The notes beneath the pieces were generated by a model that was not told the DNA's origin, ran no database searches, and saw nothing but the letters and a program-made list of their open reading frames with translations. This document shows positions 26,513 through 35,240 of a stretch of DNA of 64,000 nt, piece by piece. The DNA lies in the NCBI GenBank assembly GCA_963706385.1, contig OY970153.1:2232001-2296000 (forward strand), written 5' to 3'. The stretch's first letter is position 1; the number at the start of each line of letters is the position of its first letter. Position numbers and translations under genes: made by a program. Source of the DNA: Poindextera sp963706385. Lineage in GTDB: Bacteria > Pseudomonadota > Alphaproteobacteria > Caulobacterales > Caulobacteraceae.

Positions 26513-27184
26513 ATGCACCGCCGCAACAGCGTCTTCGCGCTCGCCGTCCTTGGCCTGGCCCTGGTCGCGCCGGCCGCGGCCAAACAGGCGCTCGATATGC
26601 CGCGGCTGTTCCAGACCCGGCCCAAGCCGTCGCCCGCTCTGGCGTTCAGCTATCGCGGCTGGCGCGTCGACGGCTCGAAAGCCGCCCGGGCCCAGTCTCC
26701 GGCGCGCACGGTGCGGGCGATCAAGGCCCAGGTCGACATCGTCGAGAGCCTGGGGCTGAAACCGGAGATTCTCGCCTTCATGCGCGCCCAGCCGATCGTT
26801 TGCGACGGGGAATCCGCCTCGGCGGCTGAAGCCAGCGACTATGCGCCCGGGCGCGGGGTGGTGCTGCACGCCCGCCGGCTGGAGGCCAAGAAGCCGATCT
26901 TGCTCTACGCTCTGCTCAAGGCCTACCAGGCCCAGCGCCTGCCGGGCGGGTTCGACAATCCGGACGTGGCGGCCCTGCGCCGCCAAGCCGTCGCGCGCCG
27001 GGTGTGGCCGAAGACCGCGCGGATGCTGCAGAGCAATGACGAATTTTTCGCGCTCAACGCAGCCGCCTACCTCTATGGCGCGATTACGCGCGAGCCCTAC
27101 ACCCGCGCCGACCTGAAAAAGACCGAGCCGCAATGCTATCGATGGCTGGCCGCCCTGTTCGACGACGGCCGCCCCAGAACCTGA
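26513..27184 (+). CDS. Hypothetical exported protein, possible degenerate metallopeptidase
   Basis: A 223-residue protein with a signal peptide (MHRRNSVFALAVLGLALVAPAAAK). The mature part contains ILLYALLKAYQAQRLPGGFD followed by LQSNDEFFALNAAAYLYGA. The layout, a helix just before LPGGFDNP and a later helix with an acidic residue and aromatic ladder, reminds me of zincin-type peptidases with HEllHAYH...LPgGFdN. The two histidines and the glutamate are replaced here (Y, A, K), so catalysis is unlikely if the relationship holds. The start at 26513 is preferred because the longer open frame runs antisense through rbfA and truB. No family is claimed. Confidence 0.65.
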   Translation: MHRRNSVFALAVLGLALVAPAAAKQALDMPRLFQTRPKPSPALAFSYRGWRVDGSKAARAQSPARTVRAIKAQVDIVESLGLKPEILAFMRAQPIVCDGESASAAEASDYAPGRGVVLHARRLEAKKPILLYALLKAYQAQRLPGGFDNPDVAALRRQAVARRVWPKTARMLQSNDEFFALNAAAYLYGAITREPYTRADLKKTEPQCYRWLAALFDDGRPRT

Positions 27185-27205
27185 CCGGGCGGCCGCTCCA
27201 GGCCT

Positions 27206-27727
27206 TCAGCGGTCCTTCGGCGGCTTCAAGAGGCCGAAGTCGCCCTCGAAACCGGTCAGCCGCCAGACATGGTCCTCGTTCTTGAACGTCAGGAGACAGG
27301 GCCCCTTCGGCTTGCGCGGCGCGCAGACATGGTCGTCGTCGATCCGGCGCAACGACTGGGCGAGCAACACCTGGCCCGGGATCGGCCGATCCGCCGAATA
27401 GCCCAGAGTCTCGGCGACCACGCGAAACACGTCGGGCTGGATCAGGGCGTCGGCCGCCGCGTCGATCAGAGGGCGGGCGAGCACCGACCCCAGCGCAGCC
27501 AGGGCCGCATCGCCGCCGGCGCGCCGGGCGGCCTCGGCCATCAGCCGGGCGCGAAGCTGGGTCTTCAACGCCTCGCGGTCGACATGGGCGTCGAAGCTGA
27601 CCCGGTCGCCGTCGCGGATCGCGACCAGCAGGGCGTGGATGTCGCCGGCCGCGCTGAACCGCTCGGCGTCGGCGCAGGCGCAGGTCAGCAGCATCAGGCC
27701 CGCGACGAAGATGGCGCGCCATGTCAT
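27206..27727 (-). CDS. DUF2939-like lipoprotein or exported protein
   Basis: A 173-residue protein with a hydrophobic leader ending in a possible lipobox (FVAGLMLLTCAC). After it come GDIHALLVAIRDGDRVSFDAHVDREALKTQLRARL and a repeat of alanine-rich helices, then FKNEDHVWRLTGFEGDFGLLKPP. The DGDxxxFxxxVDxxxLxxxL pattern fits DUF2939, small exported proteins of unknown function in proteobacteria. Start set at 27727, where the leader begins; the longer frame to 27871 crosses the gene before it. It is transcribed toward rbfA and convergent with the exported protein at 26513. Confidence 0.72.
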   Translation of the reverse strand: MTWRAIFVAGLMLLTCACADAERFSAAGDIHALLVAIRDGDRVSFDAHVDREALKTQLRARLMAEAARRAGGDAALAALGSVLARPLIDAAADALIQPDVFRVVAETLGYSADRPIPGQVLLAQSLRRIDDDHVCAPRKPKGPCLLTFKNEDHVWRLTGFEGDFGLLKPPKDR

Positions 27728-27756
27728 GCGTCGACGATCTCCCTTGCCTCGCGCGG

Positions 27757-28323
27757 TCAAAATCGCCGGTTGGACGGCGTCTGGTTGAACGGGTCCGTCC
27801 GGTCGGGCTGAGGCAGGTCCATTGGCGGCAGGCCCCAGACGCCGTGGAAGGCGTAGTCCAAGGTCACGCACAGCCTAGCCTTGCCGGTCGCCGGATCGCG
27901 GCCGAGCGCGCGGACCTTCAGCTCGCGATCCCGCTTGATCGGCCCGAACGCCAGCCAGCCCTTGTCCGAGCCGGGGCAGAGGGCGCCGATCAGGGCGCGT
28001 CCGTCCCCCTTCAGGCTGATTTCATAGAGGTCACGCTCCTGGGCGCCGCGCCCCAGGAGCGCGGCCACCCCCCCGCGCCCGAGCTCGCGCTCCGACGCCG
28101 GCCGGAGGTCCGCGGTTCCGATGTCCAGCGTTTCGGCCAGACGCAGCACCCGCACGCCCAGCAGCGACTTGTCGAGAAACAAGGTCACGCCGTTCTCGGT
28201 CATGGTCTCGGTGATCGGCGTCACCGAGTCATAGGAATACATCACTTGGCTGGCGACGGCCGGGCCAGCCAGAGTCAGGCCGATCAGGCCGAGGGCGATG
28301 CGGAGCGGGATGGGCGTTTCCAT
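27757..28323 (-). CDS. Hypothetical periplasmic protein, 188 residues
   Basis: I do not recognise the family. METPIPLRIALGLIGLTLAG starts a signal peptide with likely cleavage after AVA, followed by SQVMYSYDSVTPITETMTENGVTLFLDKSLLGVRVLRL, then ERDLYEISLKGDGRALIGAL and RARLCVTLDYAFHGVW-like strands. The pattern suggests a beta-rich envelope protein of about 165 residues. The open frame upstream of 28323 overlaps infB antisense-free sequence but lacks a plausible leader. It lies between infB and the DUF2939-like gene on the same strand. Confidence 0.7.
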   Translation of the reverse strand: METPIPLRIALGLIGLTLAGPAVASQVMYSYDSVTPITETMTENGVTLFLDKSLLGVRVLRLAETLDIGTADLRPASERELGRGGVAALLGRGAQERDLYEISLKGDGRALIGALCPGSDKGWLAFGPIKRDRELKVRALGRDPATGKARLCVTLDYAFHGVWGLPPMDLPQPDRTDPFNQTPSNRRF

Positions 28324-28412
28324 CGAGGGGTCCGATATCGACGGTTTGGCCCTTTCGGCAAGGACCGGCCGCGGGACATGCAAGGGGGCGATCGCCGCGT
28401 CGAGCCTCCCGT

Positions 28413-31376
28413 TTACAGGCTCCGCTGGATCTCTTCGACGGTGAAGCACTCGATCACGTCGCCGACCTTGATGTCCTGGAAGTTGGCGAAGGCCATGCCG
28501 CATTCCTGGCCGGACTGGACCTCATTGACCTCGTCCTTGAACCGCTTGAGCGTCTGCAGGGTGCCCATCTCCTGGATCACCACGTCGCCGCGGATGGTGC
28601 GGATCTTGGCCCCCTTGCGGACCACCCCGTCGGTGACGCGGCAGCCGGCGACCTTGCCGACCTTGGAGATTTCGAACACCTGCAGCACCTCGGCGTTGCC
28701 CAACAGGGTCTCGCGCTGGATCGGCGCCAGCATGCCCGAGAGCACGCCTTTGATGTCGTCCAGAAGGTCGTAGATGATCGCGTAATAGCGAATTTCCACG
28801 CCTTCGCGTTCGGCCAGGTCGCGGGCCTGTTTCGAGGCGCGGACGTTGAAGCCGAGGATCGGCGATCCGGAACTCTTGGCCAGCATCACGTCGCTCTCGT
28901 TGATCGCGCCGGCGCCCGACAGGATGATCCGCGCGCGGACCTCGTCGGTCGACAGCCGCTCAAGCGAGCCGACGATGGCTTCCGCGGAGCCCTGCACGTC
29001 GGCCTTGATCACCAGCGGCAGCTCGCTGACCCGCTTGTCCTGCAGCTTGGCCATCATGTCGGCCAGGGAGGCGCCGGTGGCGCCGGTCGGGGCGATGGTC
29101 TTCTCGCGCTTCTGGCGGATGCGGTACTCGGTCAGTTCGCGGGCGCGGGCCTCGTTCTCGACCACGGCGAACGGCTCGCCGGGATCGGCCGGGCCGTCCA
29201 GGCCGAGTATCTCGACCGGCTCGGAGGGGCCGGCCTCGGGCACCTGTTCGTCGCGCTCGTTGATCAGGGCGCGCACCCGGCCCCAGTGCGAGCCGGCCAC
29301 CACGATGTCCGACCGCCGCAGGGTGCCGCGCCTGACCAGGACTGTGGAGACCGGGCCCCGGCCGCGGTCGAGCTTGGCCTCGATCACCACCCCGTCCGCC
29401 GAGCGGTCGGGATTGGCCTTCAGGTCCATCAGCTCGGCCTGCAACAGGATCGCCTCGATCAAATGCTCCAGGCCGGTCTTCTTGGTCGCCGAGACCTCGA
29501 CCGCCTGGGTTTCGCCGCCCAGGGACTCGACCACGATCTCGTGCTGCAGCAGCTCGTTGATCACCCGGGTCGGATCGGCTTCCGGCTTGTCGATCTTGTT
29601 GATCGCCACAATGATCGGCGCGCCGGCGGCGCGGGCGTGATTGATCGCCTCGATGGTCTGCGGCATCACTCCGTCATCGGCCGCCACCACCAGCACCACG
29701 ATGTCGGTGACGTGCGCGCCGCGGGCGCGCATCGCCGAGAAGGCCGCGTGACCCGGGGTGTCCAGGAAGGTCACCCGCTCGCCATTCTCCAGCCGCACCT
29801 GATAGGCGCCGATGTGCTGGGTGATTCCGCCATGCTCGCCGCGCGCCACGTCGGTCGAGCGCAGGGCGTCCAGCAGGCTGGTCTTGCCGTGGTCGACGTG
29901 GCCCATGATGGTCACCACCGGCGGGCGCGGCGCCAAGTGATCGTCGATGTCCTCGGCGCCGATGAAGCCTTCCTCGACGTCGGCCTCGGAGACACGCTTG
30001 ACCGTATGGCCGAATTCGGTGGCCACCAGTTCGGCGGTGTCGGAATCGATCACGTCGTTGATCTTCAGCATCAAGCCCTGGCGCATCAGGAATTTGATGA
30101 TCTCGACGCCGCGGGTGGCCATGCGGTTGGCCAGTTCCTGCACGGTGATCACGTCCGGGACGATCACCTCGCGCGCGGTGCGGACCTGCTCCTGGGCGCC
30201 GCCCTTGCGTTTTTCGCGTTCGCGTTCGCGGGCCCGGCGGACCGAAGCCAGCGAGCGCATGCGTTCGACCGCCTCGTCGTCGTTGCCCGCTACGGCCTGG
30301 ATGGTCAGCCGCCCCTCGCGCCGCTGCGGCGCGCCCTTGACTCGGCTGACCGCCTTGCTCGGCGCGGCCTTGCCGCCGCGGCGGGCGGCGGCCTCGTCGT
30401 CATCGTCCGGCCGGCGGTCGACTAGACCGCCGGGACGCGGCGGCTGGCGGCTGGCGCGCTGGATCTCAGGACCGGAGGGCGGGGCCTCGGGACGGCCGAC
30501 GCCGGGGCCGCGCGGGCCACCGGGCCGCGCAGGAGCGGGTCTGGGCGCGACAGCCGAATAGCGCACCGTCTCGCCGGGACGCGCCGGGCGCGCACTCTCG
30601 GGACGCGGCTCGCGAGGCGGAAAGCCGCCTTCGCGGGGCGCGCGCTCGTTGCGGAAGGTGTTGTCTGGCGCACGCTGGCCATAGGCGACGGCGGGCGAGC
30701 GTTCGGGCCGGTAGGTGGTGGTCGAGGCGCGATCGTCCCGACGCGGCGGGGCGTCGCGGTCGCGCTCAGGGCGCGGCGCGGGCGTCGGCGCCGGCCGGGG
30801 CGCGGCCTCGGCCGCCCGCGCGATCGGGACCCGTTCGGCCGGCGCGCGTGCTTCCGGCGCGGCGGGCGCCCGCTCGACGGGCGGCTCGGCCGCAGGCTCG
30901 GCGATTTGCGTCGGCGCTTCCGGCGCGGGCGCCTTGGCCGCGGCTTCCTGGCGTCGGCGCGCCTCTTCCTCGGCCGCGCGGGCGGCCAGTTGCGCGGCCC
31001 GTTCAGCCTCGCGGCGCTCCTGTTCGGCGCGGGCGGTTTCCAGAACCCGTTGGCGCGCTTTCAGCTCTTCGGCCGAAAGATTCAGATTACCGGCGCCGCC
31101 GACCGGGGCCGGACGCGCCGGCGCGGCTTCGCGCGGCTTGGCGGTGTCGAACACGACGCGCTTTTCCGCGGCGGATGGCCCGCCCAGACCGATCGCCGGA
31201 CCGCCCGGGGCGTCGACCCGTCGGCGCTTGGTTTCGACCACCACGGTCTTCGAGCGGCCATGGCTGAAGCTCTGCTTCACCGTGCCGGCGCTGACGGCGC
31301 CCTGGCGCGGTTTCAGGCTCAGGGGCGCGCGGCCACCCGAGTTTCGGCCATTGTCGTTGTCGTTCGCGTCGCTCAT
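28413..31376 (-). CDS. infB: Translation initiation factor IF-2
   Basis: GTPase that brings initiator fMet-tRNA to the 30S subunit. At 987 residues it has the long N-terminal extension typical of alphaproteobacteria: a conserved opening (PLSLKPRQGAVSAGTVKQSF), a charged Ala/Arg/Pro-rich region to about residue 330, then the IF2N fold (VQELANRMATRGVEIIKFLM). The G domain has GHVDHGKT at 492-499, followed by DTPGHAAFSAMRARGA and NKID. Domains II-IV end in GDVIECFTVEEIQRSL. The low-complexity N-terminus is probably disordered. It sits downstream of nusA and the ylxR-type gene. Confidence 0.97.
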   Translation of the reverse strand: MSDANDNDNGRNSGGRAPLSLKPRQGAVSAGTVKQSFSHGRSKTVVVETKRRRVDAPGGPAIGLGGPSAAEKRVVFDTAKPREAAPARPAPVGGAGNLNLSAEELKARQRVLETARAEQERREAERAAQLAARAAEEEARRRQEAAAKAPAPEAPTQIAEPAAEPPVERAPAAPEARAPAERVPIARAAEAAPRPAPTPAPRPERDRDAPPRRDDRASTTTYRPERSPAVAYGQRAPDNTFRNERAPREGGFPPREPRPESARPARPGETVRYSAVAPRPAPARPGGPRGPGVGRPEAPPSGPEIQRASRQPPRPGGLVDRRPDDDDEAAARRGGKAAPSKAVSRVKGAPQRREGRLTIQAVAGNDDEAVERMRSLASVRRAREREREKRKGGAQEQVRTAREVIVPDVITVQELANRMATRGVEIIKFLMRQGLMLKINDVIDSDTAELVATEFGHTVKRVSEADVEEGFIGAEDIDDHLAPRPPVVTIMGHVDHGKTSLLDALRSTDVARGEHGGITQHIGAYQVRLENGERVTFLDTPGHAAFSAMRARGAHVTDIVVLVVAADDGVMPQTIEAINHARAAGAPIIVAINKIDKPEADPTRVINELLQHEIVVESLGGETQAVEVSATKKTGLEHLIEAILLQAELMDLKANPDRSADGVVIEAKLDRGRGPVSTVLVRRGTLRRSDIVVAGSHWGRVRALINERDEQVPEAGPSEPVEILGLDGPADPGEPFAVVENEARARELTEYRIRQKREKTIAPTGATGASLADMMAKLQDKRVSELPLVIKADVQGSAEAIVGSLERLSTDEVRARIILSGAGAINESDVMLAKSSGSPILGFNVRASKQARDLAEREGVEIRYYAIIYDLLDDIKGVLSGMLAPIQRETLLGNAEVLQVFEISKVGKVAGCRVTDGVVRKGAKIRTIRGDVVIQEMGTLQTLKRFKDEVNEVQSGQECGMAFANFQDIKVGDVIECFTVEEIQRSL

Positions 31377-31480
31377 CCGCTCGTTTTACTCACTCGCCAG
31401 CCCCGGGGGACCGGCGCTTTTTCTCTGTTCGTTCCATAGGCGAACGCGGCGGGGGCGGCCCACGGCCGCTCCACCCGTTC

Positions 31481-32131
31481 CTAGGGCTCCTCGCGCCAAC
31501 TCTCAGGAAGGAGCGGACGGAAACCCGAAAGGCGCTCGACATCAACTGTCCAGCGCTCGGCGCCTCGTCCCGCAAGGAAGACAAGGTGTATCACATTTCC
31601 CAGCCCTAAGGCCAAACTCAATTCGTCCGAGCCGAAAGCGCCGAGCAGCCGGGGGGCGATCGAAACCCCCTTGGCGGCGTTGAGCAGCTTGCGCCGACCG
31701 TCGGCCGCCCCGTCCGCCGCCTCAATGATCCAGGCCGCCTTGCCGGCGCGAACCGCGGCCAGGGCCTGCTCGAACCCCAAGACCAGATCGCCCGCCCGCC
31801 GCGCGAGGCCGAGCCCCGCCAGGACTCGTCGGGCGAGCAGCGCCTCGACCTGGTCGGCCAAGTTGGCGGGCGCCGTCAGCCGTGTCTTGGCCGCCCGGGC
31901 GAAGGCGTTCTTGCCCGCCGCGGCCTTGACCGCCGCGCGGTTGGCCGCCACCCACAGGCCCCGGCCGGGCAGCTTACGCGCCAAGTCGGGCGCCACCGCG
32001 CCGTCGGGGCCGGCCACGAAGCGGATCAACCGCGCCTCATCCGTCACCTCGCCCGAGACGATGTCGCGCCGCTGGCGCGCGGCTTCGGCCAGGGTGCGCG
32101 CTCGGGCGGGCGGAACGGGTTCGCGGCCCAT
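31481..32131 (-). CDS. YlxR-type RNA-binding protein with L7Ae-like C-terminal domain
   Basis: A 216-residue two-domain protein. The N-terminal half is a YlxR (DUF448) domain (ARQRRDIVSGEVTDEARLIRFVAGPDG, LARKLPGRGLWVAANRAAV); YlxR proteins bind RNA and, in Gram-positives, the RNase P RNA. The C-terminal half (LARRVLAGLGLARRAGDLVLGFEQALAAVRAGKAAWII) resembles ribosomal L7Ae/L30e kink-turn binders. This fusion between nusA and infB is normal in alphaproteobacteria. It follows nusA by 14 bases; a 104-base gap without ORFs separates it from infB. Confidence 0.88.
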   Translation of the reverse strand: MGREPVPPARARTLAEAARQRRDIVSGEVTDEARLIRFVAGPDGAVAPDLARKLPGRGLWVAANRAAVKAAAGKNAFARAAKTRLTAPANLADQVEALLARRVLAGLGLARRAGDLVLGFEQALAAVRAGKAAWIIEAADGAADGRRKLLNAAKGVSIAPRLLGAFGSDELSLALGLGNVIHLVFLAGRGAERWTVDVERLSGFRPLLPESWREEP

Positions 32132-32145
32132 CGGCGGCGCCGGCG

Positions 32146-33777
32146 TCAGCTTTCGACGACCTCTTCAGCAAGCGCGCCCTCGATAGCCGCTTCTTCCGGT
32201 TCGGGCTCGGGCTCCGGCTCGACCCAGCCCATCGCCACCCGGGCGCGCATGATCAGCGCCTCGGCCGCTTCGGGCGAGAGATTGAACGTCTCCAGGAGGC
32301 CCGGCTCGCGCACCCGCTCGCCATTCTTGCTCTCGAACCAGCCGCGCAGGTCGTCGGGCACCAGGCCGGCCAGATCCTCGACGGTCTTCACTTCGCCCTC
32401 GCCCAGGGCCACGGCGATCGGCAGGGTCACGCCCTCGATCTCCAGCAGCGCGTCCTCGACGCCCAGGGCGCGGCGCTTTTCGTCGTATTCGGCGGCTTCC
32501 TTTTCCAGGAATTCGCGGGCGCGGGCCTGCAGCTCCTCGGCGGTCTCCTCGCCGAAACCCTCGATCGCGGCGATCTCGTCGGCCTCGACATAGGCGACGT
32601 CCTCGACGCTGGCGAAGCCCTCGGTGACCAGAAGCTGGGCGATCACCTCGTCGACGTCCAGCGCCTCCTGGAACAGGGCGGTGCGTTCGGCGAACTCGCG
32701 CTGGCGGCGCTCGCTCTCCTGGCTTTCGGTCATGATGTCGATCTGCCAGCCGGTGAGCTGGGAGGCGAGCCGCACGTTCTGGCCGCGCCGGCCGATGGCC
32801 AGCGACAACTGCTCGTCGGGCACCACCACCTCGACCCGCTCGTCCTCCTCGTCCATCACCACCTTGGTCACCTCGGCCGGGGCGAGCGCATTGACCAGGA
32901 AGGTCGCCTCGTCCGGGCTCCACTGGATGATGTCGATCTTCTCGCCCTGCAGCTCGGCCACCACCGCCTGCACCCGGCTGCCGCGCATGCCGACGCAGGC
33001 GCCGACCGGGTCGATCGATGAGTCGTTGGAGACCACCGCCATCTTGGCGCGGCTGCCCGGGTCGCGGGCGATGGCGCGGATTTCGATCACCCCGTCGTAG
33101 ACCTCGGGCACCTCCTGGGCGAACAGCTTGGCCATGAAGCCGCCGTGGGCGCGGCTGAGCATGATCTGCGGGCCCTTGGCCTCGCGACGCACATCGTAGA
33201 TGTAGCTGCGGATGCGGTCGCCGACCTGGAAATTCTCGCGCGGGATCGCCTGGTCGCGCCGCACGATGCCTTCGCCGCGGCCGAGGTCGACGATGATGTT
33301 GCCGTACTCGACCCGCTTGACCACGCCGTTGACGATCTCGCCGACCCGGTCCTTGAACTCCTCGTACTGGCGTTCGCGCTCGGCCTCGCGGACCTTGCCG
33401 GTGACCACTTGGCGGGCCATCTGGGTCTGCACCCGACCAAACTCGAAGGGGGGCAGGATCTCCTCGTAGGTCTTGCCGACGAAGGCGTCCTTGTCATCGC
33501 GCTTGGCGTCCGACAGCCGCCGATAAGCGTACTCGTTCTCGATCTCGTCGGCGTCGTCGACCACGGTGACCACCCGCTTGATGGTGGTCTCGCCGGTCTT
33601 GGGGTCGATCTTCACGCGGATGTCGTGCTCGGCGCCGTAGCGCGAGCGGGCGGCCTTCTGCACCGCCTCCTCGATCGCCTCGATGACGATCTCCTTCTCG
33701 ATCGACTTCTCGCGGGCGACCGCGTCGGCGATCTGCAATAGTTCGAGCCGGTTGGCTGAAATGCCGGTCAGGGCCAT
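32146..33777 (-). CDS. nusA: Transcription termination/antitermination factor NusA
   Basis: RNA polymerase-associated factor acting in pausing, termination and rRNA antitermination. The 543-residue protein has the N-terminal RNAP-binding domain (LELLQIADAVAREKSIEKEIV), an S1 domain (VNGVVKRVEYGNIIVDLGRG) and KH1/KH2 (RDPGSRAKMAVVSNDSSIDP, VGACVGMRGSRVQAVVAEL, GRRGQNVRLASQLTGW). Two C-terminal helix-hairpin-helix-like repeats and an acidic tail (EPEPEPEPEEAAIEG) follow. rimP ends 3 bases upstream, an arrangement conserved widely. Confidence 0.97.
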   Translation of the reverse strand: MALTGISANRLELLQIADAVAREKSIEKEIVIEAIEEAVQKAARSRYGAEHDIRVKIDPKTGETTIKRVVTVVDDADEIENEYAYRRLSDAKRDDKDAFVGKTYEEILPPFEFGRVQTQMARQVVTGKVREAERERQYEEFKDRVGEIVNGVVKRVEYGNIIVDLGRGEGIVRRDQAIPRENFQVGDRIRSYIYDVRREAKGPQIMLSRAHGGFMAKLFAQEVPEVYDGVIEIRAIARDPGSRAKMAVVSNDSSIDPVGACVGMRGSRVQAVVAELQGEKIDIIQWSPDEATFLVNALAPAEVTKVVMDEEDERVEVVVPDEQLSLAIGRRGQNVRLASQLTGWQIDIMTESQESERRQREFAERTALFQEALDVDEVIAQLLVTEGFASVEDVAYVEADEIAAIEGFGEETAEELQARAREFLEKEAAEYDEKRRALGVEDALLEIEGVTLPIAVALGEGEVKTVEDLAGLVPDDLRGWFESKNGERVREPGLLETFNLSPEAAEALIMRARVAMGWVEPEPEPEPEEAAIEGALAEEVVES

Positions 33778-33780
33778 GGT

Positions 33781-34350
33781 CTACTCCTCGTGTGCGTCGC
33801 TGGACGCGCGCCTAAGTTCAGGGTTGGCGTGTTCAAGTCGGGCGGCGCGCGCCTCGGCGCCGCGCCGCAGCAATTCGTCGGTCAACACCAGCTTGGCCTC
33901 GGTGATCCAGGCGAAGGGAATCAGGACGGTGTCGGCCTCGCCCTCGGGGTTGAGCGCGACGGCGCCGTCCTCGACGCCCACGAGCCCGCCCTTGAACCGC
34001 TTGCGCCCATCGGCCAGCCGGTCGAGTTCGATCCGCGCCTCGTAGCCGGCGTAGGCCTCGAAATCCTTCAGCCGGGTCAGCGGCCGGTCGATCCCCGGGC
34101 TGGAGACCTCGAGCCGGTAGTCGCCCTCGATCGGGTCGGCGGCGTCCAAAACGTCCGAAATCGCCCGCGACAGGCGCGCGCAGTCCTCGACGTTCATCTC
34201 GCCGCCCGCGTCCTCGGCCATGATCTGCAATCGCCGCGCCTTGCCGGCGCCGCCCATCAGGCGCAGGCGCACGATCCCATAGCCGGCGGCCTCCGCCACG
34301 GGGTCGAGCAGCTCAAGCAGTTGACGGTCTTCCTGCGTTTTGCCGCGCAC
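33781..34350 (-). CDS. rimP: Ribosome maturation factor RimP
   Basis: Assembly factor for the 30S subunit. The 189-residue protein has LLDPVAEAAGYGIVRLRLM, VEDCARLSRAISDVLDAADPI, the diagnostic YRLEVSSPGIDRPLTRLKDF and a C-terminal SH3-like part (AVALNPEGEADTVLIPFAWI). The start is GTG at 34350 with AAAGGA 6-11 bases upstream. A terminator-like hairpin and U run end only about 18 bases before the start codon, downstream of a strong promoter, so expression of rimP-nusA may be attenuated. Confidence 0.95.
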   Translation of the reverse strand: MRGKTQEDRQLLELLDPVAEAAGYGIVRLRLMGGAGKARRLQIMAEDAGGEMNVEDCARLSRAISDVLDAADPIEGDYRLEVSSPGIDRPLTRLKDFEAYAGYEARIELDRLADGRKRFKGGLVGVEDGAVALNPEGEADTVLIPFAWITEAKLVLTDELLRRGAEARAARLEHANPELRRASSDAHEE

Positions 34351-34368
34351 AGGCGTCCTTTGGTCAAC

Positions 34369-34399
34369 AAAAAAGCGGCTGGCCTTTTGGGCCGCCGCT
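34369..34399 (-). terminator. Terminator-like hairpin in the rimP-nusA leader (possible attenuator)
   Basis: Minus strand: AGCGGC-GGCC, loop CAAAA, GGCC-A-GCCGCT, then TTTTTT. The stem of 10 pairs with one bulge followed by six U is a good intrinsic terminator. It sits between the promoter at 34438-34466 and the rimP GTG at 34350. It may simply end the trmB transcript, but any transcript from the nearby promoter must pass it to reach rimP. Confidence 0.75.
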
Positions 34400-34437
34400 C
34401 GAAAGCGCCATCCAGCGCTGACGATCGATGTGGGGCT

Positions 34438-34466
34438 AACATAGTATGTCCGAAGGCCTTTGTCAG
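34438..34466 (-). promoter_or_regulatory. Candidate promoter of the rimP-nusA-infB cluster
   Basis: Minus strand: CTGACA (34466-34461), 17-base spacer, TATGTT (34443-34438), a close sigma-70-type match giving a start near 34431. It lies in the 150-base trmB-rimP gap, 35 bases after the trmB stop. Transcripts would carry an ~80-base leader with the terminator-like hairpin. Confidence 0.6.
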
Positions 34467-34500
34467 CCCCTGGATTTGCGCCGCGCTTCGCGGGCGTTCG

Positions 34501-35184
34501 CTAGATGCGCTCGAACTCGAGAAATATCGGCGCACAGTCGCCCAGGCGCTTCGCCTCATAGCGGGTGGTGACGTGATCGGCGGGCGGGAGGCGCCAGTCG
34601 TCGGCCCGCTCGGCGGTCCAGCGGAAGGCCGGCGCGGCGGTCAGGCGCTGCAGGGTCCAGGCCGCATAGTCCGCCCAGTCGGTGGCGAAACGCAGCCGCC
34701 CGCCCGGCTGCAACACGCGCGCCAGCGCCGCGATGGTTTCGGGCTGGATCAGCCGGCGTTTCTTGTGGCGCGCCTTCGGCCAGGGGTCGGGAAACAGGAT
34801 GAACACCCGCGTCAGGCATGCGTCCGGCAGATCGGCCAGCAGTTGGCGCGCATCGCCCAGGCGCAGGCGCACGTTGGTCAGGCCCCGCTCGTCGATGTGG
34901 CGCAGCGTGCTCGCCATGCCGTTCAGGAACGGCTCGGCGCCGAGGATCGCCACGCCCGGATTCCATTCGGCCTGGGCGGCCATGTGCTCGCCGCCGCCGA
35001 AGCCGATCTCGAGCCAGGCCTGATTGGCCCATGGCGCCAGCGCATGGGGGTCCGCGGGGCCCTCCGGGATGGCGATTTTCGGCAGCAGGCTCTCCAGCAA
35101 ACCCGCCTGGCGCGGCTTGATCGGGCGCGCCTTGATGCGGCCATAGCTGCGCGACGGGCTGGCGGACTTGTCGATGGTCGGCAT
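34501..35184 (-). CDS. trmB: tRNA (guanine46-N7)-methyltransferase TrmB
   Basis: Methylates N7 of G46 in the tRNA variable loop. The 227-residue protein has the SAM motif WLEIGFGGGEHMA around residues 57-69, GAEPFLNGMASTLRHI, the family hallmark FILFPDPWPKARHKKRRLIQ, and LRFATDWADYAAW. The final THYE-type motif appears as TTRYEAKRL. The start at 35184 gives MPTIDKSASPSRSYGRIKAR, like relatives (SFGRRKGR-type). It lies 56 bases downstream of metK on the same strand. Confidence 0.95.
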   Translation of the reverse strand: MPTIDKSASPSRSYGRIKARPIKPRQAGLLESLLPKIAIPEGPADPHALAPWANQAWLEIGFGGGEHMAAQAEWNPGVAILGAEPFLNGMASTLRHIDERGLTNVRLRLGDARQLLADLPDACLTRVFILFPDPWPKARHKKRRLIQPETIAALARVLQPGGRLRFATDWADYAAWTLQRLTAAPAFRWTAERADDWRLPPADHVTTRYEAKRLGDCAPIFLEFERI

Positions 35185-35240
35185 GGCGCGGGCTTAGCCG
35201 AACGCCGCCCCCCGCGCGAGGCCCGCGCGGCGGACGCGGA

